From positions 1-40,016 of the forward strand of contig JADGDL010000016.1 of assembly GCA_016744875.1 (NCBI GenBank): 40,016 nt of DNA. Reading direction: 5' to 3'. Below are positions 15,974 to 24,196 of this stretch, one piece after another. The translations under genes were made by a program, and so were the position numbers. Numbering within the stretch: position 1 is the stretch's first letter; each line of letters begins with the position of its first letter. The notes beneath the pieces are model-generated. The model was not told the origin of the DNA and searched no databases. It saw nothing but the letters and a program-made list of their open reading frames with translations. Origin of the DNA: Sulfurovum sp. Its GTDB lineage: Bacteria; Campylobacterota; Campylobacteria; Campylobacterales; Sulfurovaceae.

Positions 15974-17784
15974 ATTTTACCTTCTTGAAGTTGTTTGGTT
16001 AATTTTACCATAAATTCGTCTTGTGTAAGATTATACTGTTCTTTGTTACGTCTATCACGTATAGCCACAGTATTATTAGTCACTTCTTCATCACCAACAA
16101 TCACTACATACGGCACACGCTGCTTTTCTGCATTTCTTACACGTTTATTGAGAGAATCATTTTTGTCATACACCTCAGCATCCATTCCTTCTAAAACCAT
16201 TCTTTTCTTAAGAGTATACGCATAATCTGCATGACTATCAGATATAGGTACAAAAATAACTTGTACCGGAGATAAGAAGAACGGGAACTCTCCTGCATAG
16301 TGCTCAGTCAAGATACCAATGAAACGTTCAAATGAGCCTAAAATGGCTCTGTGTATCATCACTGGTTGCTTACGTGTATTGTCTTCAGCAACATACTCAA
16401 CACCAAAACGCTCTGGAAGGTTAAAGTCAACCTGTATCGTACCGCACTGCCATTTACGGCCTATGGCATCTGTTATCTTGATGTCGATCTTTGGACCATA
16501 AAATGCACCCCCGCCTTCATCTATGGTAAATGGCAAATTATTACCATTAAGTGCATCTTTGAGTCCTTGCGTTGCCACTTCCCATACTGCATCTTCACCA
16601 ATCGCTTTTTCCGGTTTGGTTGATATCTCCATCGTATAGTCAAAACCAAAAAGTTTCATCACTGAGTCTACGAATTCTACTACTTCCAATACTTCTGCTG
16701 CTATCTGGTCGGGTTCACAGAAGATATGTGCATCATCTTGGGTAAATTCACGTACACGGAAAAGCCCATGTAATACACCTGATTTCTCATGACGATGTAC
16801 CACACCATATTCATAATAACGTAAAGGTAGATCACGGTAACTTTTTGGTGTATGCTTGAATACCTGTATATGTCCCAAACAGTTCATAGGTTTGATCCCA
16901 TACTCCTGTTCATCAATGGTAGTAAGATACATATTCTCACCATAACATGCATAGTGTCCTGAGGTTCTCCACATATCTGCTTTAAGGATCTCCGGCCCAC
17001 GTACAGGTTCATAAGCACGTGTGAGGTGTGCTTTGTGTAAGATACTCTCTAGTTTATAACGAAGTTTTGCACCTTTTGGCATCCAGAAAGGAAGACCTGG
17101 ACCTGCTGCTTCGTCAAACATAAAGAGTTCCATCTCAGCACCAATTTTTCTGTGATCACGTTTTTTCGCCTCTTCAACCATAGTCATATACGCTTTGAGT
17201 GACTCTTTGTCTGCAAATGCAATACCGTAGATACGTGTAAGCATCTCTGCATTTTCGTCTCCACCAAGGTATGCGCCTGCTACACGTGTGAGTTTAAAGT
17301 TATGTAAAAAGCGTAATGCAGGAACATGAGGTCCTCGACATAGATCTTCAAATTCCCCCTGTTTGTAGATGGAAAGCGTATCATCTTCGATACGTGACAT
17401 AACCTTTTGTTTAAGATCATCATTGGCAAATTTTGCCAAGGCCTCAGCTTTACTCATCTCGTACTTTTCTATCTTGTACTTCTTCTTGATGAGTTCTTTC
17501 ATCTTCTTTTCGATGGCTTTGAGGTCATTGTCACCTATCTGCTCATCGACTCTGAAGTCATAGTAGAATCCTTCATCCACCACAGGTCCAACAAAAAATT
17601 GTGAGTTAGGATAAAGTTCAGTGATAGCCTGCGCCATAAGGTGTGCTGTAGAGTGGCGTACGATCTCTAAAGATGCGTCGCTGTTGTCATACTCTATAGG
17701 AGTTGCTGTACAGTTTTCTCCTGCACTCTGTGTGTCTATGATATTGCCCTGGTCATCTATGTAACCTATAAGATTTTCGCTCAA
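15970..17784 (-). CDS. thrS: threonyl-tRNA synthetase with TTG start
   Basis: Charges tRNA-Thr. It has 604 residues. The N-terminal TGS region is reduced: only about 40 residues precede the editing domain (HSTAH at 44-48, FVGPVVDEGFYYDF). The class II core has motif 2 (HRHEKSGVLHGLFRVREF), zinc ligands in MNCLGH and later His residues, motif 3 (MIHRAILGSFERF) and the anticodon-binding domain (PVQVIFVPISDSH). The start is TTG with AAAGGG 5 bp upstream; the reading begins SENLIGYIDD. It is the first gene of a thrS-infC unit with a clear TATAAT upstream. Confidence 0.95.
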   Translation of the reverse strand: MSENLIGYIDDQGNIIDTQSAGENCTATPIEYDNSDASLEIVRHSTAHLMAQAITELYPNSQFFVGPVVDEGFYYDFRVDEQIGDNDLKAIEKKMKELIKKKYKIEKYEMSKAEALAKFANDDLKQKVMSRIEDDTLSIYKQGEFEDLCRGPHVPALRFLHNFKLTRVAGAYLGGDENAEMLTRIYGIAFADKESLKAYMTMVEEAKKRDHRKIGAEMELFMFDEAAGPGLPFWMPKGAKLRYKLESILHKAHLTRAYEPVRGPEILKADMWRTSGHYACYGENMYLTTIDEQEYGIKPMNCLGHIQVFKHTPKSYRDLPLRYYEYGVVHRHEKSGVLHGLFRVREFTQDDAHIFCEPDQIAAEVLEVVEFVDSVMKLFGFDYTMEISTKPEKAIGEDAVWEVATQGLKDALNGNNLPFTIDEGGGAFYGPKIDIKITDAIGRKWQCGTIQVDFNLPERFGVEYVAEDNTRKQPVMIHRAILGSFERFIGILTEHYAGEFPFFLSPVQVIFVPISDSHADYAYTLKKRMVLEGMDAEVYDKNDSLNKRVRNAEKQRVPYVVIVGDEEVTNNTVAIRDRRNKEQYNLTQDEFMVKLTKQLQEGKI

Positions 17785-17835
17785 ATTAGCCCTTTATGTA
17801 AACGCAACCTACATTGTCCGCGTTAAAAATGTCGT

Positions 17836-17841
17836 AATTAT
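17836..17841 (-). promoter_or_regulatory. -10 box of thrS-infC
   Basis: Minus-strand GGCTATAAT lies 52 bp before the TTG start, leaving a leader of about 45 nt. The leader contains a 5-bp stem (17801-17805 with 17820-17824) that could be regulatory. Confidence 0.55.
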
Positions 17842-17892
17842 AGCCAAAAGTTAGAACATATACTCTGAAGATGTGTTTACAGGTCTTGTACC

Positions 17893-18969
17893 TTAGTAGA
17901 TATCCGGCTCTTCAGGTGAAACAGGGGCAATATCTCTATAGTAGACATGATAGGTTCCCCTCTTCTTTTTCGCTGCATACATCGCTTCATCTGCATACTT
18001 ACTTAACAACATTTCAGTTTTGTTGTCATCGGGACACATACTGATCCCTATACTTAAAGAGATATTGACAATAATGTCATCGATCTTATGTTGTCCTATC
18101 ACTCCAGCCTCTAACTTTTTAACAAACTTGGATAAAAATACTTTCTTTCTTTTGCTAATAATAACAAACTCATCGCCTCCCAGTCTTGCAAGAAAATCTT
18201 CTTCTCCCAAATTATGGCTTAGCCTGCGTGTCACCTCTCTGAGTACCTCATCACCAACATCATGTCCATGGGTATCGTTGATAATTTTAAATTTATTCAG
18301 ATCTATGAAGAAAAGGGCAAAGAACTCTCTGCTTTTAAGTGCCTTTTTCATCTCCTCTTTATAGACCTTCCGATTTGCAATTCCTGTTAAAGTATCTGTA
18401 TTCGCATCTACTTCAGTGGTTGTTAGTTCTTGTGTCAGCTTTTCATTCTGTTCATGTATACGTACTGTATCTTTTAGGAAAAAAAGTGGCAATAAAAAAG
18501 TAGTAATGGAAAAAGCCAAAAGAATATCATAATGTGATAACCAGTAAGGGGAGTATGCCAAGAGACTTATCCCTGCTACTGCAACAGCAACAATACTGAT
18601 ATAAAAATATCCAATACCAAAGCTCGAACCGCTCCACATCACTATCCATGCATAAAAAGGTAAAAAATAGATGCCATGCTGTTCATAAACGCTGACAAGC
18701 ATCGTCAGCACAAAAATATCAAGTATGATAAGGAAACTTTTTCTATAAACGAGCAATCGGTGGGGATAACGAACGATCAAGGCATAATGAAGCAAAGAGA
18801 CAGTAACCAATACTGCAAGCACTACAGAGGAGAGGAAAAGGTTAGAGATAACTTCATTCCCTGTTCGTTCAAAAAAAACAAAGCTTAAAAAAGTCAATAT
18901 TACTAAGAAAACCAAACGGTTCACTGCATGTTTTTTCTCTTCAACATAGTAGATATTTTGTGCTCTCAA
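17893..18969 (-). CDS. membrane diguanylate cyclase (GGDEF)
   Basis: A 358-residue protein that would make cyclic di-GMP. Residues 17-165 contain about five or six membrane helices with no named sensor domain. A short coiled coil (about 168-185) leads to a GGDEF domain with DTLTGIANR, FFIDLNKFKIINDTHGHDVGDEVL and the intact active-site motif GGDEF at 264-268. The allosteric inhibition site is degenerate: the RxxD motif reads GEED (255-258), so feedback by c-di-GMP may be weak. The start is TTG with AGGAG 5 bp upstream, which fits better than any later Met. Confidence 0.9.
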   Translation of the reverse strand: MRAQNIYYVEEKKHAVNRLVFLVILTFLSFVFFERTGNEVISNLFLSSVVLAVLVTVSLLHYALIVRYPHRLLVYRKSFLIILDIFVLTMLVSVYEQHGIYFLPFYAWIVMWSGSSFGIGYFYISIVAVAVAGISLLAYSPYWLSHYDILLAFSITTFLLPLFFLKDTVRIHEQNEKLTQELTTTEVDANTDTLTGIANRKVYKEEMKKALKSREFFALFFIDLNKFKIINDTHGHDVGDEVLREVTRRLSHNLGEEDFLARLGGDEFVIISKRKKVFLSKFVKKLEAGVIGQHKIDDIIVNISLSIGISMCPDDNKTEMLLSKYADEAMYAAKKKRGTYHVYYRDIAPVSPEEPDIY

Positions 18970-19185
18970 AAGGACTCCTGCTCTGCTAGAATTATATTAA
19001 ATTAATTCAATACCCCTACATATCAAACACAATACTTTTATCAATAATACAATGAAATTGCTTAATGCCAAAATGTGTTTAATTAAATTAAAAAATAATT
19101 AGACTAATGAAGAAGGTCATTTGATCCAAAAATGTGAATAAGGAAAGGTTTTTGATAAGGTTTAAAAGGATAGGAACAATCTATA
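18970..19185. other. AT-rich spacer between the cyclase gene and tRNA-Val
   Basis: About 216 bp, very AT-rich. No open frame of note, no convincing hairpin terminator and no recognised RNA were seen. Together with the tRNA it makes up the 373-bp gap between two minus-strand genes. Confidence 0.5.
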
Positions 19186-19260
19186 TGGTGCTCGATACAA
19201 GATTCGAACTTGTGACCACCTCCATGTCATGGAGGCACTCTACCGCTGAGTTAATCGAGC
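19186..19260 (-). tRNA. tRNA-Val (GAC anticodon), CCA encoded
   Basis: A full cloverleaf of 75 nt on the minus strand: acceptor GCTCGAT/ATCGAGC, D-stem ACTC/GAGT, anticodon stem CCTCC/GGAGG with loop ATGACAT, 5-base variable loop, T-stem ACAAG/CTTGT with loop TTCGAAT, discriminator A and an encoded CCA. Bases 34-36 of the loop are GAC, which reads Val codons GTC and GTT. Confidence 0.95.
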
Positions 19261-19342
19261 ATGTTAATTAAATACCGCTTAGTCGCTTTTATGTATCTTA
19301 ATAGGACGGAAGTATAACTAAGAGATACTTAAAAGTCTATCT

Positions 19343-19978
19343 CTAGTCTTTACAGACCCAAGCACTCTCCTGACAGAGTTTATCTAAATAGCCACTAGCT
19401 TCACTTTTCCCATTTTGAAGTGCCGCTCTGAAGTTTTCATAGGCTTTCATTTTATCATGGGTCACGTCTTCTCCCCAGGCATAGAGCACTGCAATATTTA
19501 CTTGTGCAGCAGCATCTCCTTTAGAAGAAGCTTCTTCTAAAAGCATGAGTGCTTTTTGCTCATTTTTTTCTACACCCAAGCCATCTATATATAATGCGGC
19601 AAGATTGTTATTTGCTTGCACAATACCGCCTTTAACCGCTTTTTCATACCAATACTTTGCTTTTTCATACGCATGCGGATCTTCTGTTCCTGCACTATGG
19701 TGGAGTTTTGCCAAATTGTATTGTGCTGAAGCATTGCCTTGTTTTGCTGCTTTTTCATACCATTTTTTTGCCTGGGAAAGGTCTTTTTGAGCTCCTTTCC
19801 CCTGTGCGTAAAGTAATCCGGTATTGTATTGTGCTTTGGCATTACCGTCTTTTGCCAAAAGGTAAAAAGTATCAAAGGCTTTTGTATACTCACCCTTATT
19901 GTAATCATCTACCGCCTGAGTAAACTCACTGGCATACAAGCTAAATGCCATCATGGCAAACATAATCATACTTTTCAT
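19343..19978 (-). CDS. secreted Sel1-like repeat protein
   Basis: A 211-residue protein with a signal peptide (MKSMIMFAMMAFSLYAS) followed by one TPR-like unit and about four Sel1 repeats of about 36 residues, each with the A-Q-Y-N-L-A / G-x-G-V / A-x-x-W-Y-x-x-A-A pattern. The C-terminus carries two Cys (LCQESAWVC), probably a disulfide. Helicobacter cysteine-rich Hcp proteins have the same fold but a Cys pair in each repeat, which is not the case here. Such proteins are periplasmic scaffolds; the partner is unknown. It stands alone, upstream of tRNA-Val. Confidence 0.88.
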   Translation of the reverse strand: MKSMIMFAMMAFSLYASEFTQAVDDYNKGEYTKAFDTFYLLAKDGNAKAQYNTGLLYAQGKGAQKDLSQAKKWYEKAAKQGNASAQYNLAKLHHSAGTEDPHAYEKAKYWYEKAVKGGIVQANNNLAALYIDGLGVEKNEQKALMLLEEASSKGDAAAQVNIAVLYAWGEDVTHDKMKAYENFRAALQNGKSEASGYLDKLCQESAWVCKD

Positions 19979-20107
19979 TCTTTCCTCTCTAAAATCGACT
20001 TATAGAATCATACCATAATCAAAATCACTTTAACAATAAAGCAATCAGTTGCGTGAGCCTTCTACTGTAGAAATTGTAGTGAAGGTGAAGTGTGTTCATT
20101 TCACTTT

Positions 20108-20854
20108 TTATATGAGCACTTCAGCAAGAAATGTTTTAGTGACTTTTCCACCAAACCTGTACACACCCTCTTCATAACTTACATACAGTTCATCTCCACT
20201 CCTAGGATGTACCTTTACCTGATCAGAGACCTTACCTTCTTTATGATTACGTATAAAACATGCCACCATTCCTGTACCACAGGCTAGTGTCTCATCTTCA
20301 ACACCACGTTCATAGGTACGTACATACATCGTATTGTCTTTAAGAGAACAGATGTTTACATTACAGTTATATTTATGACGTAATGCTCTTGCTTCTTCTA
20401 TGTTAAAATCATCTAGGTTTTCTCTCACAGAAACAAGATGTGGGACACCTGAGTTTATCAACCACCATTGTTCTCCATACTCTTCTATATCATCAGAGAT
20501 GATCTCTGGTTCTACCATATCGCTTACAACATACAGTCCGTTGATCGTTGCACGTATAACACCCGCTCCTGTAAGGAACTCTGCTTTATTGTCTTTGGAA
20601 ATACCTTTTTCATGTGCAAAGTGCGCTACCGCTCTGCTTGCATTACCGCACATATCTGCGTCACTTCCGTCAGAGTTATAAAACTCCCATTCAAAATCAT
20701 ATTTTTTATGTGGTAAAAGGACAACCATTCCATCTGCACCTACACCATTTTGTCTATGACAAAGTTTTTGTGCCAGGGCAGATCTGTCTTCTTTCTTTTG
20801 AGCAAGAAACATTACAAAATCATTGCCATTGGCTGAATATTTAGTTACTGTCAT
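20108..20854 (-). CDS. dapF: diaminopimelate epimerase
   Basis: Converts LL- to meso-diaminopimelate for lysine and peptidoglycan. It has 248 residues from the ATG at 20854; a GTG one codon earlier is possible, but GGAG is 7 bp before the ATG. The N-terminal substrate motif KYSANGNDF and both catalytic Cys are visible: MCGNASRAVAHF (first Cys, about 72) and TLACGTGMVACF (second, about 205). It overlaps coaE by 14 bp. The upstream L,D-transpeptidase also acts on diaminopimelate-containing peptidoglycan, so the operon has a partial cell-wall theme. Confidence 0.95.
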   Translation of the reverse strand: MTVTKYSANGNDFVMFLAQKKEDRSALAQKLCHRQNGVGADGMVVLLPHKKYDFEWEFYNSDGSDADMCGNASRAVAHFAHEKGISKDNKAEFLTGAGVIRATINGLYVVSDMVEPEIISDDIEEYGEQWWLINSGVPHLVSVRENLDDFNIEEARALRHKYNCNVNICSLKDNTMYVRTYERGVEDETLACGTGMVACFIRNHKEGKVSDQVKVHPRSGDELYVSYEEGVYRFGGKVTKTFLAEVLI

Positions 20855-21434
20855 CACTTATCTCCTTAGTTACTCGCGCACATTCTGCTTCTAATTGCGT
20901 AAGTGTACCACTATTATCTATAACATAGCTAGCTTTTTTTCGTTTTTCCTCTACGGGCATTTGCGTGGATATACGAGACTGTGCCTCTTCTTGTGTATAC
21001 CCGTTGCGCTCCATTAGACGCTGTAGTTGCTGCTCTTTTGTAGCATACACAACAATCGACTTTTCTATAGGGTAACGTCCTCCCTCAAAAAAGAGAGGTA
21101 TATCTACAAGATATGGCTTTTTCTTTTTATCCAACACTAAAGATCGCCGTTGAATCTCATCAAAAATAAGAGGATGCAGAAGATCTTCAAGCGCTTTGCG
21201 TTTTACACTATCTGCAAATACTATGCTTCCTAAAGCCTTTCTGTCAACCTCCCCATTGCTAACCAGTTCTGCACCAAAGCGCTCAGAAATGGCTTGGGAG
21301 TGGGTATTAAGCATTTGATGTGCAACTTGATCAGCATCTATTATCTGAAAACCCAAAGAAGATAAAAGTGCCGCAGTAGTACTTTTACCAGTAGCGATAC
21401 TCCCTGTTAAAACGATAGCATACTCAAAAGACAC
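20841..21434 (-). CDS. coaE: dephospho-CoA kinase
   Basis: Last step of coenzyme A synthesis. From the GTG at 21434 the protein has 197 residues, the usual family size, with the P-loop GSIATGKST at 11-19, DADQVAHQML at about 32-41, and the lid and core motifs LVDIPLFFEGG and YATKEQQLQRLMERNG. The open frame extends 29 codons further upstream, but that would run into the preceding gene; the GTG lies 1 bp after the upstream TAG, consistent with coupled translation. Its ribosome site is weak. Confidence 0.92.
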   Translation of the reverse strand: MSFEYAIVLTGSIATGKSTTAALLSSLGFQIIDADQVAHQMLNTHSQAISERFGAELVSNGEVDRKALGSIVFADSVKRKALEDLLHPLIFDEIQRRSLVLDKKKKPYLVDIPLFFEGGRYPIEKSIVVYATKEQQLQRLMERNGYTQEEAQSRISTQMPVEEKRKKASYVIDNSGTLTQLEAECARVTKEISDDSN

Positions 21435-21435
21435 A

Positions 21436-23100
21436 CTACCACTTTCTAAATGCCTGAAGCTGCATTTTATCATAGCCATAAATATCATTTCTGAACTGTA
21501 ATACACCTTCATGGTCCACATAGGAGGTCAAATAGATCACATCCACAGGTACCTGAGTATCTAATTTTAGATACCCTTTTTTCTTTCCTTTGAGCTTCTC
21601 TTGAGATTTTTCAAAGTCCACATTTTCATTAAATGTCGAAAAGGTTCTCAACAATTCTCTTGGCTGATGAAGACGAATACAGCCATGAGAGAAGGCTCTT
21701 ACATTTTTGTTAAAAAGATGTTTTGTCGGAGTATCATGCATATACACCGAAAACTTATTGGGGAATAAGAACTTGACCTTCCCCAAAGCATTTTTGTATC
21801 CGGGAACTTGTGCAAAGCGATAAGGCATGGATTTACTGTAACGGTACTGTGTCCAATCCACAGAATTTACATTTACGAGAGGAGCATCCTTACCCCATCC
21901 TGCACGTATTTCGATACCTTGTTTTTGCATGGCATTAGGGTTTTCTAATATATCTGGGATCAACTCTTTTTGAATGATGCTTTTAGGGACATTCCAATGA
22001 GGATTCAAAACAATGATCTCTACAGTGTCTGAAAAAACAGGTGTAGGATTCTTTTTTGTTCCTGTAATAACCTTCATCTGTTGACGCAGTGCATTATTTT
22101 CAACAAAAGAGAGTGTAAAAGCCGGAATATTGATCATAATGTGTCGGTTAGAATGACGTGCGTTTAACCATTTAATACGATCTAAATTCAAACGCATCTG
22201 TTCAATACGCTTCTCTACAGGTATATTCAACGCCTTCATAGTATTAGGTCCTATGGTACCTTTTGCAACAAGACCATGTCTGGCTTGAAAACGTATCACA
22301 GCCTCTTCTAAACATTTATCATAAAGCGTCGTCTCTTCTGTATAACAACTTCTATACTCTCCTGTTACACGTAAACGCTCTCTTAAAGCAGGGATGTTCT
22401 TATTACTTTTGCCTACTCGCAAGATACCTTTTAACGGCACATATGACCATCCTCCCTGATCTTTCAGTTCAAGATACTCTATGAGCGCACTTTGCAACTC
22501 GTTGTATTTGTATTCCTTAGGTTCTGCCTGAGTAAAAAGTGCTTCTAAATGTTCTCCAAAAACAGCCTTTTCAGCAAGTTCTAAAGGACTTATATCGGGT
22601 TTATGTGTTACCCATCCCGCAATGATATCTTCTGCTTTTATGTTATGGAGTCTATCTTGAAATGCTCCCCAGTTGATGCTGCCATAGAGTGTATAATCTG
22701 CATAACCTTTATAGAGTTGGGAAAATTTAAACTCTAGGTCAACTTTTTGGTACAGTGTCCCACCATTATTATATATTTCTTGTGCTTTTTGATCCAAAAG
22801 CTCTGCATCTCGATATAGTTTAGTACTTTTTGAAAGCGTTTTATCATTTTTTATCAGTACCAAAAGCTCTCCGCTTAAAGGAGAAAGAGAGTCCTCTTTA
22901 ACCCAGATCGGCACAAAAAGAAGTTGCGTGTAAAGTTTTCTTAAAAAACTGCTTTTAGGTTGTGCCTGTAGTGAGTTCAACATCACTGTTGAGGCAACAT
23001 CATGAAACTCCGTATTTGCATGTGCATGGGTTGTAAACAGAAGCATAAGAACAAGCCCTGTACGCATGTAAAAACGTAAAATATACTCTTTAATTGTCAT
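21436..23100 (-). CDS. L,D-transpeptidase (YcbB/LdtD type) with peptidoglycan-binding domain
   Basis: Exported enzyme of 554 residues that forms 3-3 cross-links or attaches proteins to peptidoglycan. The N-terminal signal sequence includes MRTGLVLMLLFTTHAHA. A long helical scaffold (about 50-250) is followed by a peptidoglycan-binding domain (LVAKGTIGPNTMKALNIP) and a YkuD catalytic domain with SHGCIRL, catalytic Cys near 473. Size and order match YcbB. The ATG at 23100 is chosen because GGGAG lies 6 bp upstream; the frame is open 17 codons further. It leads an operon with coaE and dapF. Confidence 0.9.
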   Translation of the reverse strand: MTIKEYILRFYMRTGLVLMLLFTTHAHANTEFHDVASTVMLNSLQAQPKSSFLRKLYTQLLFVPIWVKEDSLSPLSGELLVLIKNDKTLSKSTKLYRDAELLDQKAQEIYNNGGTLYQKVDLEFKFSQLYKGYADYTLYGSINWGAFQDRLHNIKAEDIIAGWVTHKPDISPLELAEKAVFGEHLEALFTQAEPKEYKYNELQSALIEYLELKDQGGWSYVPLKGILRVGKSNKNIPALRERLRVTGEYRSCYTEETTLYDKCLEEAVIRFQARHGLVAKGTIGPNTMKALNIPVEKRIEQMRLNLDRIKWLNARHSNRHIMINIPAFTLSFVENNALRQQMKVITGTKKNPTPVFSDTVEIIVLNPHWNVPKSIIQKELIPDILENPNAMQKQGIEIRAGWGKDAPLVNVNSVDWTQYRYSKSMPYRFAQVPGYKNALGKVKFLFPNKFSVYMHDTPTKHLFNKNVRAFSHGCIRLHQPRELLRTFSTFNENVDFEKSQEKLKGKKKGYLKLDTQVPVDVIYLTSYVDHEGVLQFRNDIYGYDKMQLQAFRKW

Positions 23101-23143
23101 CAATACTCCCAAAATTATGATTATTTTTTCTATGTCCATAGAG

Positions 23144-23234
23144 TATATCAAAATAATATATTAAATTTATCAATTTTGCCCAAGTTATTATTATTTTGTC
23201 TCTATTAATGCAAAATATATCAAAATAGTGTATT
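23144..23234. repeat. direct repeat pair between the transpeptidase gene and batA
   Basis: Two 19-bp copies (23144-23162 and 23216-23234) begin TATATCAAAATA and match at 17 of 19 positions, 72 bp apart start to start, in the divergent promoter region. They could be binding sites for one regulator, though the sequence is low-complexity. Confidence 0.4.
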
Positions 23235-23287
23235 GAAAAGTATGTTTTCTTAGCACTTAACTATATGACTTACGATAAACTATTTAT

Positions 23288-24196
23288 ATGTACTTTACCT
23301 TTGGATCAACACTTCTGCTGTTACTACTGTTACTCTTACCTTGTTTTCTCTGGTGTAAACAATATAGCAGGTCTTACTATTTCCCAAAGTTGTCATGGGT
23401 AACAAAACAAAGCCCTCTTCTCTCATGGGAACCCTGGTTGAAAATGGCCATTTTTACACTGATGGTCATCGCGCTTGCCAAACCTTTTGTCTATGATGCC
23501 TCTTCTAATCATCACAGAAAAGGACGTGATCTCATCCTGGCACTTGATGCAAGTGGTTCTATGGCACAAAGCGGGTTTGATGTAAAAGACAGATTTAAGA
23601 TCAAGTTTACAACCAATATAGAACTTGCCAAAGATTTTATAGAGAAACGTTTTGATGACAATATGGGTGTTGTACTTTTTGGAACCTTTGCCTATACTGC
23701 TTCTCCTTTGACGTATGACCTGGAATCTCTTACTTACCTATTGGAAATGACCAATGTAGGACTTGCAGGTGAAAGTACCGCCATTGGTGATGCCATTATG
23801 CAGTCCATACTTACACTTTCTTATGGAGAAGCCAAGAACAAAGCCATCATCTTGATTACAGATGGATACCATAATGCCGGACGAACTTCGCCCAAAGAGG
23901 CTGTAGAAAAAGCAAAGGCATTGGGGATAAAGATCTACACCATAGGTATAGGAAAAAAATCTGACTATGATGTCTCCCTGCTTGAGACCATAGCAAAAAA
24001 AACCAAAGGCAAATCGTATGCTGCGTCCTCCTCTGAAGCGCTTGAAAAGATCTATAAAGAGATCAACACACTGGAACCAAGTAGCCTACGTAGTGAAAAC
24101 TACCTCAATCAAAAACTGCTTTTTATTTATCCTTTAGGATTGGTATTTCTTTTACTCTTAACTTGGGTACTCTTTAACATGAGGAGAGAGCAATGA
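23288..24196 (+). CDS. BatA-type von Willebrand factor A membrane protein
   Basis: A 302-residue membrane protein: N-terminal helices (about 5-22 and 50-66), a VWA domain with an intact metal-ion site (DASGS at 87-91, later ITDGYHNAG) and a C-terminal helix (about 275-297). BatA-like proteins work with MoxR ATPases and have been linked to stress tolerance or assembly of metal enzymes and envelope complexes; the target here is unknown. No clear ribosome site precedes the ATG, but an in-frame stop lies just upstream. It is the first gene of five overlapping genes. Confidence 0.88.
   Translation: MYFTFGSTLLLLLLLLLPCFLWCKQYSRSYYFPKLSWVTKQSPLLSWEPWLKMAIFTLMVIALAKPFVYDASSNHHRKGRDLILALDASGSMAQSGFDVKDRFKIKFTTNIELAKDFIEKRFDDNMGVVLFGTFAYTASPLTYDLESLTYLLEMTNVGLAGESTAIGDAIMQSILTLSYGEAKNKAIILITDGYHNAGRTSPKEAVEKAKALGIKIYTIGIGKKSDYDVSLLETIAKKTKGKSYAASSSEALEKIYKEINTLEPSSLRSENYLNQKLLFIYPLGLVFLLLLTWVLFNMRREQ

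Noticed and set aside
19343..19978. Long frames on the other strand and in other frames of the Sel1-repeat gene
   Set aside because: They arise from the repeated codon pattern of the Sel1 units and have no ribosome sites.
20055..20086. Hairpin-like sequence downstream of dapF (CCTTC...GAAGG)
   Set aside because: Only 5 bp pair cleanly, the rest needs bulges, and no T-run follows; not enough for a terminator call.
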